DNA of 64,000 nucleotides from Combretum micranthum (GCA_024138025.1 JAMXBD010001197.1:124001-188000), one strand, 5' to 3'; counted from the stretch's first letter, positions 1 to 11,569 are shown. Made by a program: numbers and translations. The notes: generated by a model from the letters alone, not told the origin.

Positions 1-145
1 GCTTTTGAAACAAATGAAATAAAATGAAAGGAGAAAATAAAAGATTATTTATATTAAGTGATTAGGGTTTGTTTTCTTTATAAAAAGGAGATAAAATAAA
101 ACAAATTGAGGGAGAAAAAGGAGGAGGGTGCGCCGGCCATAAGGA

Positions 146-191
<46 letters not shown>

Positions 192-772
192 TTTGATTTT
201 ATTTGAAATTGTAATTTATGTAATAAAATATATTAAATGTAATAATTTGTTAAGAGACAAAAATCCTTGGAAAAGAAAAATAATTGAGTGGTTGTAAGGT
301 TGTAAGACTAGGGCATAAATGTGTGTGTGTAGTAGGTTGTACTTGTGAATAGTACTAAATAGTAGATAATACATTTACTTTACCAGTAGTAAAGAAAATA
401 CCAGAAAAGGCTCTAACTATAATTTTTATAACCCGAAAAATTACAAAACGTATATTTTTGAAATCCTTATAAAATTTCGGTTTTAAAGAGTATATCGGTA
501 TATTTTTCTAAGTTTCTAATTCGGGGCTCGTTTTTCCTAATGGAGCTCGGGAAAGCCCGGAATAGAAAATTTTTTGAAATAAAAACTTTTTATGGTTTGA
601 AATATACTTTAAAACAATAATCCACATTAAATTATTCTATAAAGGTTCTTTTAAATTGAAATCGAAGAAAAGCCGGTTCTAAGGTTCTTGGGTTGCTCAT
701 ACTAATCCTGTTTAGGGTTTTGGTTTCCGATTTCCGAAGTTTACTCGGTTACTAAGAAAACCGGGGTTTACA
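1..772 (-). mobile_element. Truncated large LTR (5' part), reverse orientation, cut by the window edge
   Basis: The segment ends at 770-772 in ...GGGGTTTACA, the reverse complement of the TGTAAACCCC start shared by the large LTR family of this window. Read on the minus strand it has the family's U3 landmarks: a split ACCGGT-like site near 376-390, the GC island GCGCCGGCCAT at 130-140, and a GA/CT-rich tract at 150-195 that corresponds to the pyrimidine-rich leader region. It directly abuts Athila-type pol sequence at 773, so it probably inserted into that older element. The predicted target duplication would be GTAAT, but the other end lies outside the window. Confidence 0.75.
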
Positions 773-789
773 GTAATCAAGATCATCGC

Positions 790-1390
790 CACCAAACAAT
801 TTGCAAAGTTTGCAAACCATGGTGTTTCCAGGTTCATGAGTTGACAAATTGCATAAAGCTTTCTTTATGAAAGGATTCATTAATATCTTCTTCTTTAAGC
901 TCGTCTAAGTATTGATTCTCAAGTCTCGAGAGATGGTCAGCTGCTGGATTTTCTACCCACTTTTTATCACGAATCTCCAAGTCGAACTCTTTAAGAGCAA
1001 AATCTACCTAATCAGTTTAGGCTTCTCATCCGTTTTAGTCAACAAAAATCTCAAAGTAGAATGATCAGTGTAAAGAATCACCTTTGATAGAATCAAATAA
1101 GGCATGAATTTCTCAAATGCAAAAATCACAACTAGCATCTCTTTCTCAGTTGTAGAGTAATTTTCTTGAGCATTATTAAGAGTCTTGCTAGTATAATGAA
1201 TAGGCTGATAATATTTATCTCATCTCTATCCAAGAATAGCCCCTACTGCAAAATCGCTTGCATCACACATGAGTTTAAAGGGAAAATTCCAATCAAGAGC
1301 TGTCATGATAGGTACAATTGTCAATTTCTCTCTGAGTTACTCAAAGGCATGCTGGCATTCTAATGTGAAATTGAAAGGTATGTCTATCTC
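790..1390 (-). pseudogene. Athila-like RNase H relic
   Basis: Minus-strand frames keep recognisable pieces of the Ty3/gypsy RNase H: a LMCDASDFAVGAILG-like stretch near 1225-1270, YYTSKTLNNAQENYSTTEKEML near 1110-1200, ILYTDHSTLRFLL near 1045-1080, and the linker DLEIRDKKWVENPAADHLSRL near 930-990 that precedes integrase in Athila. Near 800 it reads PWFANFANCLVA, the start of the linker to the integrase zinc finger, and is then cut by the LTR ending at 772. Stops and indels interrupt it. Confidence 0.7.
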
Positions 1391-2480
1391 TTATAGCCTA
1401 GTCAATGGACGAGCTATTTTGGAAAATTCCTTTATGAAGCATCTATAAAAACCAGCATAGCCTAGAAAACTTCTCATGGCCTTAACTAAAGTTAGCGAAG
1501 GCAATTTCAAAATGACTTCCACTTTTGCTGGATCAGCATCAATGCCCTTGTAAGAGACCTTATGGCTAAGTACAATGCCTTCGTTACACATAAAATGACA
1601 TTTCTCCCAATTAAGTACAAGATTTGTCTCTTCACAACGAAATTTTCCAAACAATTCAAAATGAATAACCGAAAATTGAAAAGTCATCCATAAAGACATC
1701 CATAATTTTCTCCACCAAGTCATCAAAAATAGCTAGCATACACCGCTGAAACATAGTCAGTGCATTGTACAACCCCAATGGCATCCAACTGTAAGAATAT
1801 GTGCCATAGGGGCATGTGAAGGTAGTCTTCTCTAGGTCCTCTAGAGCTATTGGTATCGTGAAGTATCCAAACATTCCATCTAAATAACAATAAAACATAT
1901 GTCTAATCAGCCTCTTCAAATCTGATCTACAAAAGGAAGAGGGAAATGGTCATTCTGGATGGCATCATTCAATTTCCGATAATCAATGCAAACTCGCCAT
2001 CCTATGGCAGTATGCATCGGTACAAATTCACTCTTTTCATTAGAAACCACAGTATCCCTCCTTTCTTTGGTACAACTTGTGTTGGACTAACCTAAGAGCT
2101 ACTGGATATTGGATAAATTAGTCCAGTATCGAGAAGCTTAATAGCTTTCTTCTTAACTACCTCTTTCATATTGGGATTTAGCCTTCTCTATGGTTGGACT
2201 ATTAGTTTAAATCTTTCTTCTAAGAATATCTTATGAGTATGAAAGAGGGATTGATACCTTTTATATCTGAAATCTTCCAAGCGATGGCTTACTTGTGGGC
2301 TCTAAGGACCGTGAGTAATTGATCTTTTTGCTTTTGAGACAAGTCTAAAGCTATAATAACCGACAGCTTGGAATCTTCTACAAGAAAGGCATACTCTAAA
2401 TAGCTTGGTAGCAATTTTAATTCCAAAACAGGCGGTTCTTCAATGGAACTCTTAACTCTTGCCTCATTGTCCTTCTTCAA
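1391..2480 (-). pseudogene. Athila-like reverse transcriptase relic
   Basis: Fragments in order on the minus strand are LSQKQKDQLLTVLRAHK (2289-2480), a frameshifted start of the palm domain, FYCYLDGMFGYFTIPIALED and TTFTCPYGTYSYSWMPLGL (1656-1919), the catalytic motif VFMDDFSIFG, then NLVLNWEKCHFM, GIVLSHKVSYKG and SFLGYAGFYRCFIKEF (1391-1726). The FMDD form of the YxDD motif is typical of Athila. At least one frameshift separates the 1656-1919 and 1391-1726 stretches, and stops break the N-terminal palm. It reverse-transcribed genomic RNA when intact. Confidence 0.85.
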
Positions 2481-2569
2481 TTCTTCAAACCCACCAAGAG
2501 GGGTAATTTCATTTATAGCATCAAGCTACTTAATGTACACCTCCACCTCTGGATTATTGACACATTTCT

Positions 2570-3330
2570 CTACCCCTTTGTCAAGCTCAACTCTAACTCA
2601 TCTTTACATAATATTTCTCCATAATATGCTTCTACAAAGGAGTCAATAGTGTCAATGACACAACATGAGTCATCTGCACTCACTGGATATTTCAAAGCTT
2701 GAGCAATTTTCACTGTAAACTCTTCATCTCTTACCCTCAATGTGAGCTTGCCTTCTTCCACATCAATCAGTACTTTAGCAGTAGCAAGAAAAGGTCTTCC
2801 CAAAATTGAAGGCACATCTTGGTCTTCATTCATGTCTAAAATCACAAAATTGATAGGATAAATAAATTTCCCCACTTTCACCAAAACATCTTCAATGACC
2901 CCCTAATGGATTTTCACAAATCGGTCTGTAAACTATAGACTCATTCTAGTAGGCTTAGATTCAACGAGTCCCAACTTCTTGAAGAATGAATAGGGTATCA
3001 AATTAATGTTTACCCTAGATCCGCTAATGCCTTATCAACTGTAGTGTCACCAATTACACATGGAATTGTGAAACTTCATGGATCTTTGAGCTTTGGAGCA
3101 AGCTTGTTTTGGATAATAGATGAACAACTAGCCCTAACTTCTATAGTGAAAACATCCTCCAATTTTCACTTGTTAGACAAAAGCTCCTTCAAGAATTTAG
3201 CGTACTTTGGAATCTGTGAAAGTGCCTTAACAAAGGGAATGTTAATGTGCAACTACTTGAACAAGTCAATAAATTTGTCAAATTGTTCCTTATCCTTTGT
3301 CTGATTAAAGAGAGCTAGGTATGGAATCCG
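2570..3330 (-). pseudogene. Athila-like protease region relic
   Basis: From 3330 downward the minus strand reads FKQLHINIPFVKALSQIPKYAKF, then KLKDPRSFTIPCVIGD and KALADLG. The last corresponds to the retroviral-type aspartic protease active site (usually DLGAS); a stop follows where AS should be. The next open stretch, 2570-2884, carries VGKFIYPINFVILDM, DVPSILGRPFLATAKVLIDV and LTLRVRDEEF, typical of the end of the protease domain. The enzyme would cleave the Gag-Pol polyprotein, but this copy is inactive. Confidence 0.75.
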
Positions 3331-3489
3331 AGGCCTGTATTCTTTCAAAACTAGTGGTTGTGAATTTTTTCCAATCTTTGACTTTTTATATTCCTCTTTT
3401 TTAATACAGGCTACTGATCTTCTTCTTTTTCTTGTTCTTTTGATATGTTAGATTGTAACTCCTTTCCACTCCTCAAGGTAATGGCTTTT

Positions 3490-3888
3490 ACTTATTCGCT
3501 TGGATTAGCCTCTCTATTACTAGGAAGGGAGCCCTGTTGTCTCTCAGACATTAGCATAGCTAGTTGACCAATTTGCTTTTCAAGATTATAGATAGAAGCC
3601 TCATGATTCCAATGTCTGGCCTTTGAGATATGAATAAATTGAATCACAAGATCTTCTAAACTTGGCTTCTTTTCTGGTGGTGGTAAAGCAGGAGGTTGTT
3701 GAGGTACCGATAAAGCCAAAAATTGTTGAAGGGCTTGCAATTGCTGTTGTTGTGGCTTATGGAGTCCAAGTGAAATTTTTTATCCCAGTGCATTTTGTTT
3801 ACCCCATGAAAAATTGGGATAATTTTCCAATCTAGATTATATGTGTTGTTGTATGGATTATAATTCCCAATTCCTATATTAGACTAGT
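3490..3888 (-). pseudogene. Athila-like gag C-terminal relic
   Basis: The open stretch at 3492-3740 reads as a Gln/Pro-rich segment (QALQQFLALSVPQQPPALPP), then KPSLEDLVIQFI and NLEKQIGQLAMLMSERQQGSLPSN. This is the usual end of plant Athila gag, where the QIGQLA motif precedes a short basic linker. Upstream on the minus strand, about 3770-3888, frames with NYPNFSWG and Asn/Tyr-rich sequence continue the gag but contain a stop. The N-terminal gag is lost where the LTR fragment at 3889 begins. Confidence 0.75.
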
Positions 3889-4840
3889 TTTCGACCCTCA
3901 AATGACCTTGTATGTTTGATTTAACTTGAGAAATGGATAGATCTTTCGAAGTAGCTAGAAATCGATATATAATATGCACAATTCCGAGTTAAATTGAGTT
4001 AGATATGACCATTTTAAGTTAGGCCTTCAACTTACGCGAAAATTGACGAACTTAGTAAATAGAATTGTTAAGTTTACTAGAACTTTATGAGAAATAATCA
4101 TTGAGGGTATTCCTTGTACTTAGGTGATTTGGAGGACAGATTTACACTCCTCGAGGACTACTACGACTTGTGGATTTCTCTCCATGGTCGAGTGAGTTCA
4201 TTTCTTAAATAGTCGTGCTCATATATGTGCTTATAACCATAGCGGCATTAGAATTAGGACAAGATAAAATTGATTGTATGAATAAGATTGCTTCATGGGT
4301 GAATTGATGATAAGAATATCGAAATGAGCTTGTGGTAATTATTTGTATGACATAGTATAGACTTAATCTGTCATAAATCTCTATGATCACCCATAAATTG
4401 TTAAATTAATATGCCATGATCTTATAATCAAATTAACCATGCATACTATATGTGAGTCACATTTCATAGGTTATTATACCTTTGTGGGAAGAAGGCATAA
4501 TAATTGGGCAACGAGGGGCCTGTAAACTAGAATGTTAACGTATAGGCTGGAATTGAAAATGTGTGCGGGTGGGCACCTGTATCAACCACAGTAAAATTTA
4601 AAAGTGGGTGGCTGGGCATTTGTATCAACCACAATAAGAAGTGAGAAGAATTTAAATGTTGGTCATATGGGCCTGAAACACCTAACCCTGAATGGAGGGA
4701 GTAAATCCATTAAACATAAGATTTCCGAACGGTCTTATGTATTGTATGCTCACGTGTTTGTGCATTTCATATGGTTGCTAATAACTTGTCTGTTATATAC
4801 TATTGTTAAGTATTAAATATTTGGAAATGAATCTCACTAA
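3889..4840 (+). mobile_element. Forward large-LTR fragment, left part (split by a nested solo LTR)
   Basis: This matches the 3' half of the large LTR in forward orientation: GGATAGATCTTTCGAAGTAG, then the GAGTTA..TATGACCATTTTAAGTT block, a splice-acceptor-like TTAG/GTGAT at 4120-4128, the short conserved exon, and a GTGAGT donor at 4192. It stops at ...ATCTCACTAA. The continuation GCCTGTTAGTTTACACCC resumes at 9869 after the inserted LTR. Removing 4841-9868 restores CACTAAGC.TGTTAG, which matches the CACTAAGCTAGTTRTAGCTT block of other copies. Confidence 0.8.
4126..4173 (+). other. Conserved LTR micro-exon frame, diverged copy without stop
   Basis: In phase after a TTAG/GT acceptor the frame reads DLEDRFTLLEDYYDLW. 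It ends in the family's EDYYD signature, but the stop codon found in other copies is replaced by TTG, so it stays open to the GTGAGT donor. It is the most diverged of six copies of this frame and lies in an older, disrupted LTR. Function is unknown. Confidence 0.4.
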
Positions 4841-5961
4841 TGTCACGCCCCGAAGGGTACCCTAAACATGGCAGTCCACCGTACACAATATTAAAGCCTA
4901 GGGATGACCCCTCAGTCTTGCGAAGGCTTCCATACTATGTATAAGGCGTCTAACACATAGAGGAGGCACATCGGAATGATACATTTTATGTTGATACAAT
5001 TGAGTAACAATGTAAAGGAAATACAATCCACTATACTTCCGATACGAATTACTATACTTGATATACGAATCACTAAACTTCAAAATATAAATTATTCAAC
5101 TTTAATTACATTCATCCACCGACTTCCCTACATGAACTATTACAAGACAAATCATAAAACTAGCTGATAACTTCAAACATTCGTATTCTTTGCCGAAATC
5201 CCGGAGTCATTCCTGGCTCCAACCAATTCGGTCCCCACTTTGCATTCTTGAGATAACATGTTCATTTAAACAACTATTGGGGTATAAGCTACACTAGCTT
5301 AGTGAGAATTCCCTTAGTTCCATACCATAACAAGCAAGTTATAATCAATCATATGCTATGCATGAACAAACACGTGAGCAAGCAATTATGCATGGGTATC
5401 CGGAACCCACACACAGAACGGATTTACGCCCTCCGTATCTTGGGTTAGGAATGGTATTGAAGTCTACACGACCGCATCTAGTCCCCAAGCCCTCGGCTCT
5501 TAGCACTCGACTCGGCTAGGCTCATCCAAGGAATGCATCCACATGCGCCTTAGTACCCCTGAATGAACTCTGGCACCGGGCTCGTTATCCAAACGAGTCA
5601 TCACGGACCATACCGATCGACCTGCGTAGGAGTAGCATGCTACCAATGCAATATGTCCGATGCGATGCATGACCAATTTAATTTTTGCTTAGGTCAAAAT
5701 ATTTATACATTCTTTAGAGTGACCAGCCAATATCATACACATAACAGAAAGAATATGAACAGTGCAGTTATCCAATCGAATCATGGTTTCGATATGCTTT
5801 AGTATTCTTTGGCATACATTCATCACAGTCTCATCATATATCCCATCCCCATTCATATCGATTTTTATCTTGTTCCTATAATTCTAATGCAACTAACTAC
5901 AAGCACAATCAAGGTAACAAAACAAGGAGAAAACTCACTCGGCCATTGGATCACCAGTCTT

Positions 5962-6006
5962 CTAGTAATAATAATTCGGTGGTAGGGAATCGTCGATTTC
6001 GGGATC
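5962..6006 (-). other. Conserved LTR micro-exon frame, DPEIDDSLPPNYYY-stop
   Basis: Minus strand: a pyrimidine-rich tract ends in TTTTTAG/GT, then fourteen codons read DPEIDDSLPPNYYY followed by TAG. About 20-30 bases later comes a GTGAGTTT donor. The same 15-codon frame occurs in four other LTR copies here (in one after a one-base deletion), with mostly synonymous differences. See the finding on the LTR micro-ORF. Confidence 0.45.
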
Positions 6007-6555
6007 ACCTAAAAAGGAAGAAATACTCTAATAAGTATTTCAACTCAAACTAATCTAAACGATCTTATACGAACTATCAAATTCGTAATTTTCGTCCTAA
6101 GCGGAAATTCCAACTTAAAACGGCCATAACTTGGTCATTTTAACTCGGAATCTCGCAAATTATATATCGATTTCTATCTACTTCGAAAGATCTATCTATT
6201 TCTAATATTATTTTCAAGTTTTGAAAACTTTGAAGCTTCGAAAAGTTCGGATCAGATTAGGGCAGCACAATTTCAATTTCCGAAAAAATCGTTTTGTAAA
6301 TGTTTGTAATGTTCCTACTTAAATTCAATTATACATGCAATATGAATGATGTCCTAACATGAATGACATGAGATGAGCTTAATGTATGCATGATCTTGAT
6401 GATTTTTGCTAAAAGAAATTTTATAACTTTTTATTTTGCAAGACCATAATAACAACTACTTATGAAAAATCTAGTTTTCTAACTTTGATTATTTCCATTT
6501 GTTGTGGATTTATTACTTAAGAAAATATAATTACTTTTGTTAAAATTGAGTCTTC

Positions 6556-7745
6556 ATTATATATATTACTTATGACTTCATTTCTACATAAAAATTTCCA
6601 TTTTGCACTTTGTAAACATGTTTTCAAGTGGGGTTGATTCAAAATCCGAATTTTACAAAAATTAGTTTTTGAGTGATTCCTTTAAGTAAAAATCATTTGA
6701 TACTTAGAAAATTTAAGGCTCAACATATATAACTACTAAGGACTTCATTCTTACACAAAAATTTTCATTTTACACTTTGCAAATATGTTTTCCAATATGA
6801 TTTACTCAAAAATCCGAATTTTAGAAAATCCACTTTTTGAATGATTCATTTGGGAAAAACTTGTTTAATGCATTAAAATTTAAGACTTTATGGTACCTAT
6901 TACTTAAGGACTCCATTCATTACATAAAACTTTTTTTTGAGCTTGGATAATAGGTGTTCTTATGGCCTTCATTCAAAATTACGAATTTCAAAATTGATAC
7001 TAACTCAAAATTTTCCATCTTGATTCTACTTTTGTTTTACACATTACTCATCTAAACTCATTTCAACTTGTAAAAATCACCACTTAATGATACCTATTAC
7101 CTATACCCTTCATTTTTACATAAAACATGAGTTTTGGAGTTGATAAATGGGTTTTAAAAATTGGTCTTGGTTGGGATCCGAATTTACAAAATTTATTTTT
7201 GGTCATATCTTTTGATAAAATCTATCTAACTTATGAAAATCCATTCCTTACATATCCTATCTAAGAGCCTTTCATTTCTTAAATAAAAACTTCATTTTTG
7301 AGTTGGAAAACATATTTTTAAAAATGCCTTGGCCAAAATCCGAAAATAGAATTTTTATTTTGAAAATAACTTTTGAAAATCACATTTGATTCTTGTAAAA
7401 AGAAGTCTTGATGATATACATATATTAAGCCTTCATTTTTAAGTAAAAATTACATTTTGACACTTGGAAAGTGGTTTTTAAATAGGGTCTTGCCAAAATA
7501 CGAATTTCACAATTTTGTTCAAGTTCAAATCTAAGATCTACACATAATATGAACATACATCTAAATGAAACCCATGGTAATAACTATAAACTCATAGATC
7601 TAAACTTTACTTATCAAAATCTTCATTTATGTTATCTATACCCTAAGCCCTTCATTTTAAATGAAAAATACACATTTTGAAGTTGAAAAACAACTTTTCT
7701 AAATATGGTTCCATTTTCATCCGAATTTTCAAAAATGATTTTTGA
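6556..7745 (-). repeat. Seven diverged tandem units of about 160-200 bp inside the solo LTR
   Basis: A unit recurs about seven times with starts near 6561, 6730, 6890, 7090, 7250, 7410 and 7630. Each unit has a TACCTATTACYTA-like lead, then CTTCATTTYTACATAAAA, then CATTTTGNACTTTG or CATTTTTGAGTTGG, a purine block, and finally AAAATCCGAATTTTACAAAA. Spacing is about 160-220 bp and identity is low. The corresponding part of the LTR at 55783-59167 has about three such units (57080-57560), so unit number accounts for part of the length difference between copies. Confidence 0.65.
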
Positions 7746-9868
7746 TGAAAATAAAATAGATCTTGAGTTTTCTAAAACATTTTTACTATCATCATGCCAC
7801 TATAAGTCATCCATGAACATAAAACAAAGTCTAATGCATGTATGAACCTAAAAAACTAGATCTAGTCTTCTAAACTAGTTTTGAATGCATGAACACATGT
7901 GAATGAGAAATATATGCATAAATCATAAGTGATAACAAGAATAATAACTTAAATAGCAAGATCTATGGCATAAACAAAAATCAAAGCTACAAAAAGTTAG
8001 ATCTACAATATACATCAACTTTAAACAAGAAAATAATTGTAATACAAGATAATAAAAGTGGAGAAAAGGAGTGTTTCATTATTGGCATCATCATCCTAAG
8101 CTTTTAAGCTTATGGAAGGTCATTTGATGCATGAAACCTTCATTACACTTTACCTATATCACCTATGGAGGCTTTGAGATGAATATTTGCTTAGAAATCT
8201 TCAAGAAATATGGGTGGAAGCTAATGGAAGAGATGGGGGCAGCTTGTGTTCTTGAAGAAATAAGAATAAAAAGAAGAAAGAAAGAGAGGAAAATGAGAGA
8301 GAAAAAAGAGGGAAAGTGAGTAAATGAAGGAGAAAGAGTAAATGAGTGTTTTAATTGAATAAATGAGAGAAAAAAAATAAAACAAGGGCAGCCAAGGGGA
8401 GGGAGAGCTGCACGTGAATGATGGTGAGGAGAGAGAGTGACTTTTGTTGAAATTTGACTTGAATTTAAATTGTGTAATAAATGTATAATGTAGCTTTCTT
8501 AAGAAGGAGTAAAATATAATTAATTTAGTCAAAATGGAGTGAATAAAGGACAATGGCAGCCATAAAGAAGAGGAAAAATCTACCATGAAGTGTGGAATAA
8601 TGTGTAGAAAGATTGAAGTGAAAAGGAAGTGATATGTGTAAGGTGTACTTGAAAGTATGGGTTGTAAAAGTACTTTCTTAATAAAATAAAATAAAATTAG
8701 AAAATTTATTCCAAATATTTGTAGCAGATTTTTCATAATTAAAATTAAATAATTATTTGAATTATTTTAGTATTTTAACAAGTATGTTACCGGTATGATC
8801 AAAATACGCGAATATGGGTTATAAATAATATTTTTATAACCCGAAAAATTCTAAAAAATTATTTTATGAAAATAAAAATATTTTTAAAATATTTTTCAAT
8901 TATTAAATTAATTTATTTTATTTTTAGTATCGGGTCTTAAACAGAATCTGATCCCGTAAAACCCGAAACGAACTAAATTTTAGAAAAACAAAATTTTCTA
9001 TAACATATAAAATATTTATCTAAAAATATAAGGCTTTATAAGAATAATAAAATTTTGTAATGAAATAAAAATGAATAGTACGAAAGACTAATCAATTACC
9101 GGTAATAATGGAAATACGATAAAAAGGTTATAACTGTAACTTTTATAACCCAAAAAATTATATAACTGATATATTTGAAATCTTATGAAATTACGAGTCT
9201 AACGGTACTATTGGTATATTTTTGATATCTCGAGCCCCGGACACGCTTTTCGAAGTCTGTATCCGAACGGGTTCGAAATAGGTCAAAAATTTACCAATCT
9301 GATATTTTTAAACAAAGTTATATTACTACGGCTATTCTACATCTTTAAACTACACCTCGGCCTCTAGGGTTAGGGGCGCTAGATTGCCGGACTTAAGCTA
9401 TTGTATTCCACTTAGGGTTTCCGGGTGATTTTCCGGTTTAGATCCTTGCCAATTTGGGAACTGATATTTTATGTTTATATAACATATTTAATTTGAGAAA
9501 TTTATTTTAAATTTTATTTTTGTAAGTATTTAATATCTCTTAATGTTTTCGGAATTCTTGAATTGAGTTTTATTTCCGAAGGTCAATCATTATTTACTTT
9601 TTAATAGTTTGTTTTTGGCTTTATATTACCCGATTTTATAAGTCGAGTTAAATATGGAATTTTTTACGTCGTGGTTTTGAATTTGAAGACCACTGTGTTC
9701 TTATTTTATTTTTAAAGATTTTCATTTTCTCAAGATTAAGAAGTTTCTGAATTCGTTCGTGTTTTTGGACTAGTTGAAATTCGGTTTTAATTTGGAGTGA
9801 TTTTTAGGGTTTATTTTCGAAGTTCATCTTGAAATTATTTACTGAAAATTTTCAGGGCTTACAACTAA

Positions 9869-10320
9869 GCCTGTTAGTTTACACCCGATAGTTTTGTTGT
9901 GGTGTTCTCATTTTTGGTTGTTCCGAGAGAACACTTTTCACAGGGTTATCTTTTGGATGAATGAGCTTTTGAAGAAGTCGGGACCTAACTAGAGGCGTGG
10001 ACTTCTAGGAAAATCTCTTTAACATAAACCCTGATGTTTGTAATATGGTTTTAGACTGGATAGACTTCTATTATTTTGGTGGGGATATGCCCCCTTGACT
10101 TTTGTAAAGACTTAACTTATTTATCTTGATGTGATTTCTATTCTTAATGCTAATGTATGCCTTCTTATGACTATTCGATTCAAAGTGTGATCCTAAAAGC
10201 TGTGCAAGTACACCTTACACCTGATATGTAAACTTATGGAATGACTAAGGATGTCATACTTAAGTTTAAATATTGAGTGTGGTGGACTGTCGCGTTTTGG
10301 GTACCATTTGGGGCGTGACA
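9869..10320 (+). mobile_element. Forward large-LTR fragment, right part with the 3' terminus
   Basis: This is the continuation of the LTR fragment at 3889-4840 after the nested insertion. It contains the family's late block GGGGATATGCCCCCTTGACT followed by TTTGTAA, and ends at 10320 in GGTGGACTGTCGCG...GGGGCGTGACA. It corresponds to 58930-59167 and to 53640-53779 in other copies. The sequence after 10320 is a different element, so the outer target duplication cannot be checked because the outer LTR has lost its 5' half. Confidence 0.8.
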
Positions 10321-11003
10321 GTAGGAAATCTTGTTGTAGTAACTATTTCATCCTATACCATGTCCTTACTAGTTGTCTACTTCACGGTATCTCTTATTCT
10401 GTAGCCTCTCTTACCAAGTTAACGCACCACCCTTCAACTAACTGCTTACCAGCCTAACCCTACGCTCCTCAAGAATTTCTATATAATAAAACATCTATCT
10501 ACTTCAGCTAACCAATAAAAAATTCCTTAATATTTAAATTACTATTAATATTAGGAATATATACCTTTAGGCAAAAATTCCATTATCTCCTTCATCATAC
10601 CCATAGTAGCCTCTTTGATAACCGTTATCACCATAACCACCTCACCTCCTTTATAGTTGTCTATTTTCATATAAGATCCTTAGTGGAGTATTCATTAGAC
10701 ATTTGAGCCCATCAATTTGCAGCGACAGGTCGATTGACAGGGACCCCATAAGCGTCCCATATGCTTGGTTGTCCCCTACCAATATTCCTATCCTTGTTGG
10801 TATCTACCACCATCGCATTGAAATGCTCGACTAAATCCTCAACAAGCTGCTCTACTCATTGGAGTCTTCGATTCATGGCATCGATTACTGCCCTAGGAAC
10901 CCTCTCTCGGAATTCCGTGTCCTAAACACCATCATGAATAAGATCTCCATCAATACCCTCATCTAAAGATATTGTCATAGGATTTTACTTAACTCTGATA
11001 CCA
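10321..11003 (-). pseudogene. LTR-retrotransposon gag 5' relic with primer-binding site
   Basis: On the minus strand a PBS-like TGGTATCAGAGT (10992-11003, 11 of 12 bases matching the initiator-Met tRNA 3' end) is followed by a gag-like frame. It starts MTISLDEGIDGDLIHDGV, continues with FRERVPRAVIDAMNRRLQ and VEQLVEDLVEHFNAMVVD, and ends in a Tyr/Gly-rich tail near 10590-10660. Two or more in-frame stops are present. The layout (iMet PBS, then an acidic start and a helical segment) resembles the beginning of plant Ty3/gypsy chromovirus gag. The family assignment is an inference. Confidence 0.55.
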
Positions 11004-11480
11004 CTCTAACGTAGTGTGAAAGCATAAATAGCATAAATCAATTCCACCGAATGATTTCTAGAACAAAACAATTGCAAAGATTACAACTTTTTATAAAAGA
11101 ACTCTCAAAAAGGTCTTTCAAATACAGAATTATCAGTCTATGTTTTAGAAACCCTATAACACTATTTATAGACCCACAAAACAAACAAAATAAAATTTGT
11201 ACGAAAAATAAAAAGTCAACATAAGCTAGCAGCTTTGGACCTGTACACCAGCAACCTAAGGATATACATCGGTGGCATATATTGTTAGCGTTGCCTAATG
11301 CGAAGACTCCACGAGTGTGGTATAGGCTATGGTACAAGCTGGGCATCTAACTTGCATTTTATGTTGGATTAAGGTTGGCGGCTTTTGATCGTACATTAGC
11401 GACCTTCATGTAAAAGTTGGCAGCCTAGAGGCTAGCATTGGATGTCCTATTAGCTATCTTGCTACATTAGTTTACTTTGT
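11004..11480 (-). mobile_element. Probable LTR of the gag relic at 10321-11003
   Basis: On the minus strand this lies immediately upstream of the primer-binding site, where the 5' LTR should be. It contains a TATA-like CTATAAATAGTG (plus strand about 11161-11172) about 160 bp upstream of the PBS, as expected for an LTR promoter. I could not fix the outer end or a second copy, so the boundary at 11480 is approximate. Confidence 0.3.
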
Positions 11481-11569
11481 TGTGAAGTACGTTTTGTGTA
11501 TAAAATGAAAGTCTTTATATAACTAAGATAGTTATTTCTAGACTTCAATATTATGTATGATAGACTAAC

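Larger units (their letters stand above)
773..3888 (-). mobile_element. Decayed Athila-type Ty3/gypsy retrotransposon interior (gag-PR-RT-RNaseH)
   Basis: Read on the minus strand, the domains occur in the order gag C-terminus, protease, reverse transcriptase, RNase H, which is the Ty3/gypsy order with integrase missing. The wording of the motifs is Athila-like: an HPNFSW-like gag tail, ILGRPFLATAKVLIDV after the protease, FMDDFSIFG at the polymerase site, and GFYRCFIKEFSKIARPL after it. Many stops and frameshifts interrupt every domain, so it cannot encode an enzyme. The left end is replaced at 772 by a large LTR. The right end is replaced at about 3889 by another LTR fragment, so its own LTRs are not visible. 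Confidence 0.85.
4841..9863 (-). mobile_element. Complete solo LTR, 5.0 kb, reverse orientation, with 5-bp target duplication
   Basis: The plus strand starts TGTCACGCCCC and ends GGGCTTACA, giving TG...CA termini. It is flanked by the perfect 5-bp duplication ACTAA at 4836-4840 and 9864-9868. Five-bp duplications with TG/CA ends are the mark of LTR-retrotransposon integrase, and no internal domain is present, so this is a solo LTR left by LTR-LTR recombination. It inserted into another copy of the same family. Read on the minus strand it has U3 (9863 to about 8400), a promoter and leader area near 8100-8400, about seven diverged internal repeats, and the conserved micro-exon at 5962-6006. Confidence 0.9.

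Noticed and set aside
8221..8736. Long minus-strand ORF rich in Phe, Ser and Leu
   Set aside because: It lies in the CT-rich leader/U3 of a solo LTR, starts without good context, and its composition is that of translated pyrimidine-rich DNA.
4841..10320. DNA transposon with TGTCACGCCCC terminal inverted repeats (4841 to 10320)
   Set aside because: The inverted ends belong to two different LTRs. The ACTAA duplication places the true right end at 9863, and other copies end TGTAAACCCC...GGGGCGTGACA with 5-bp duplications, as LTRs do.
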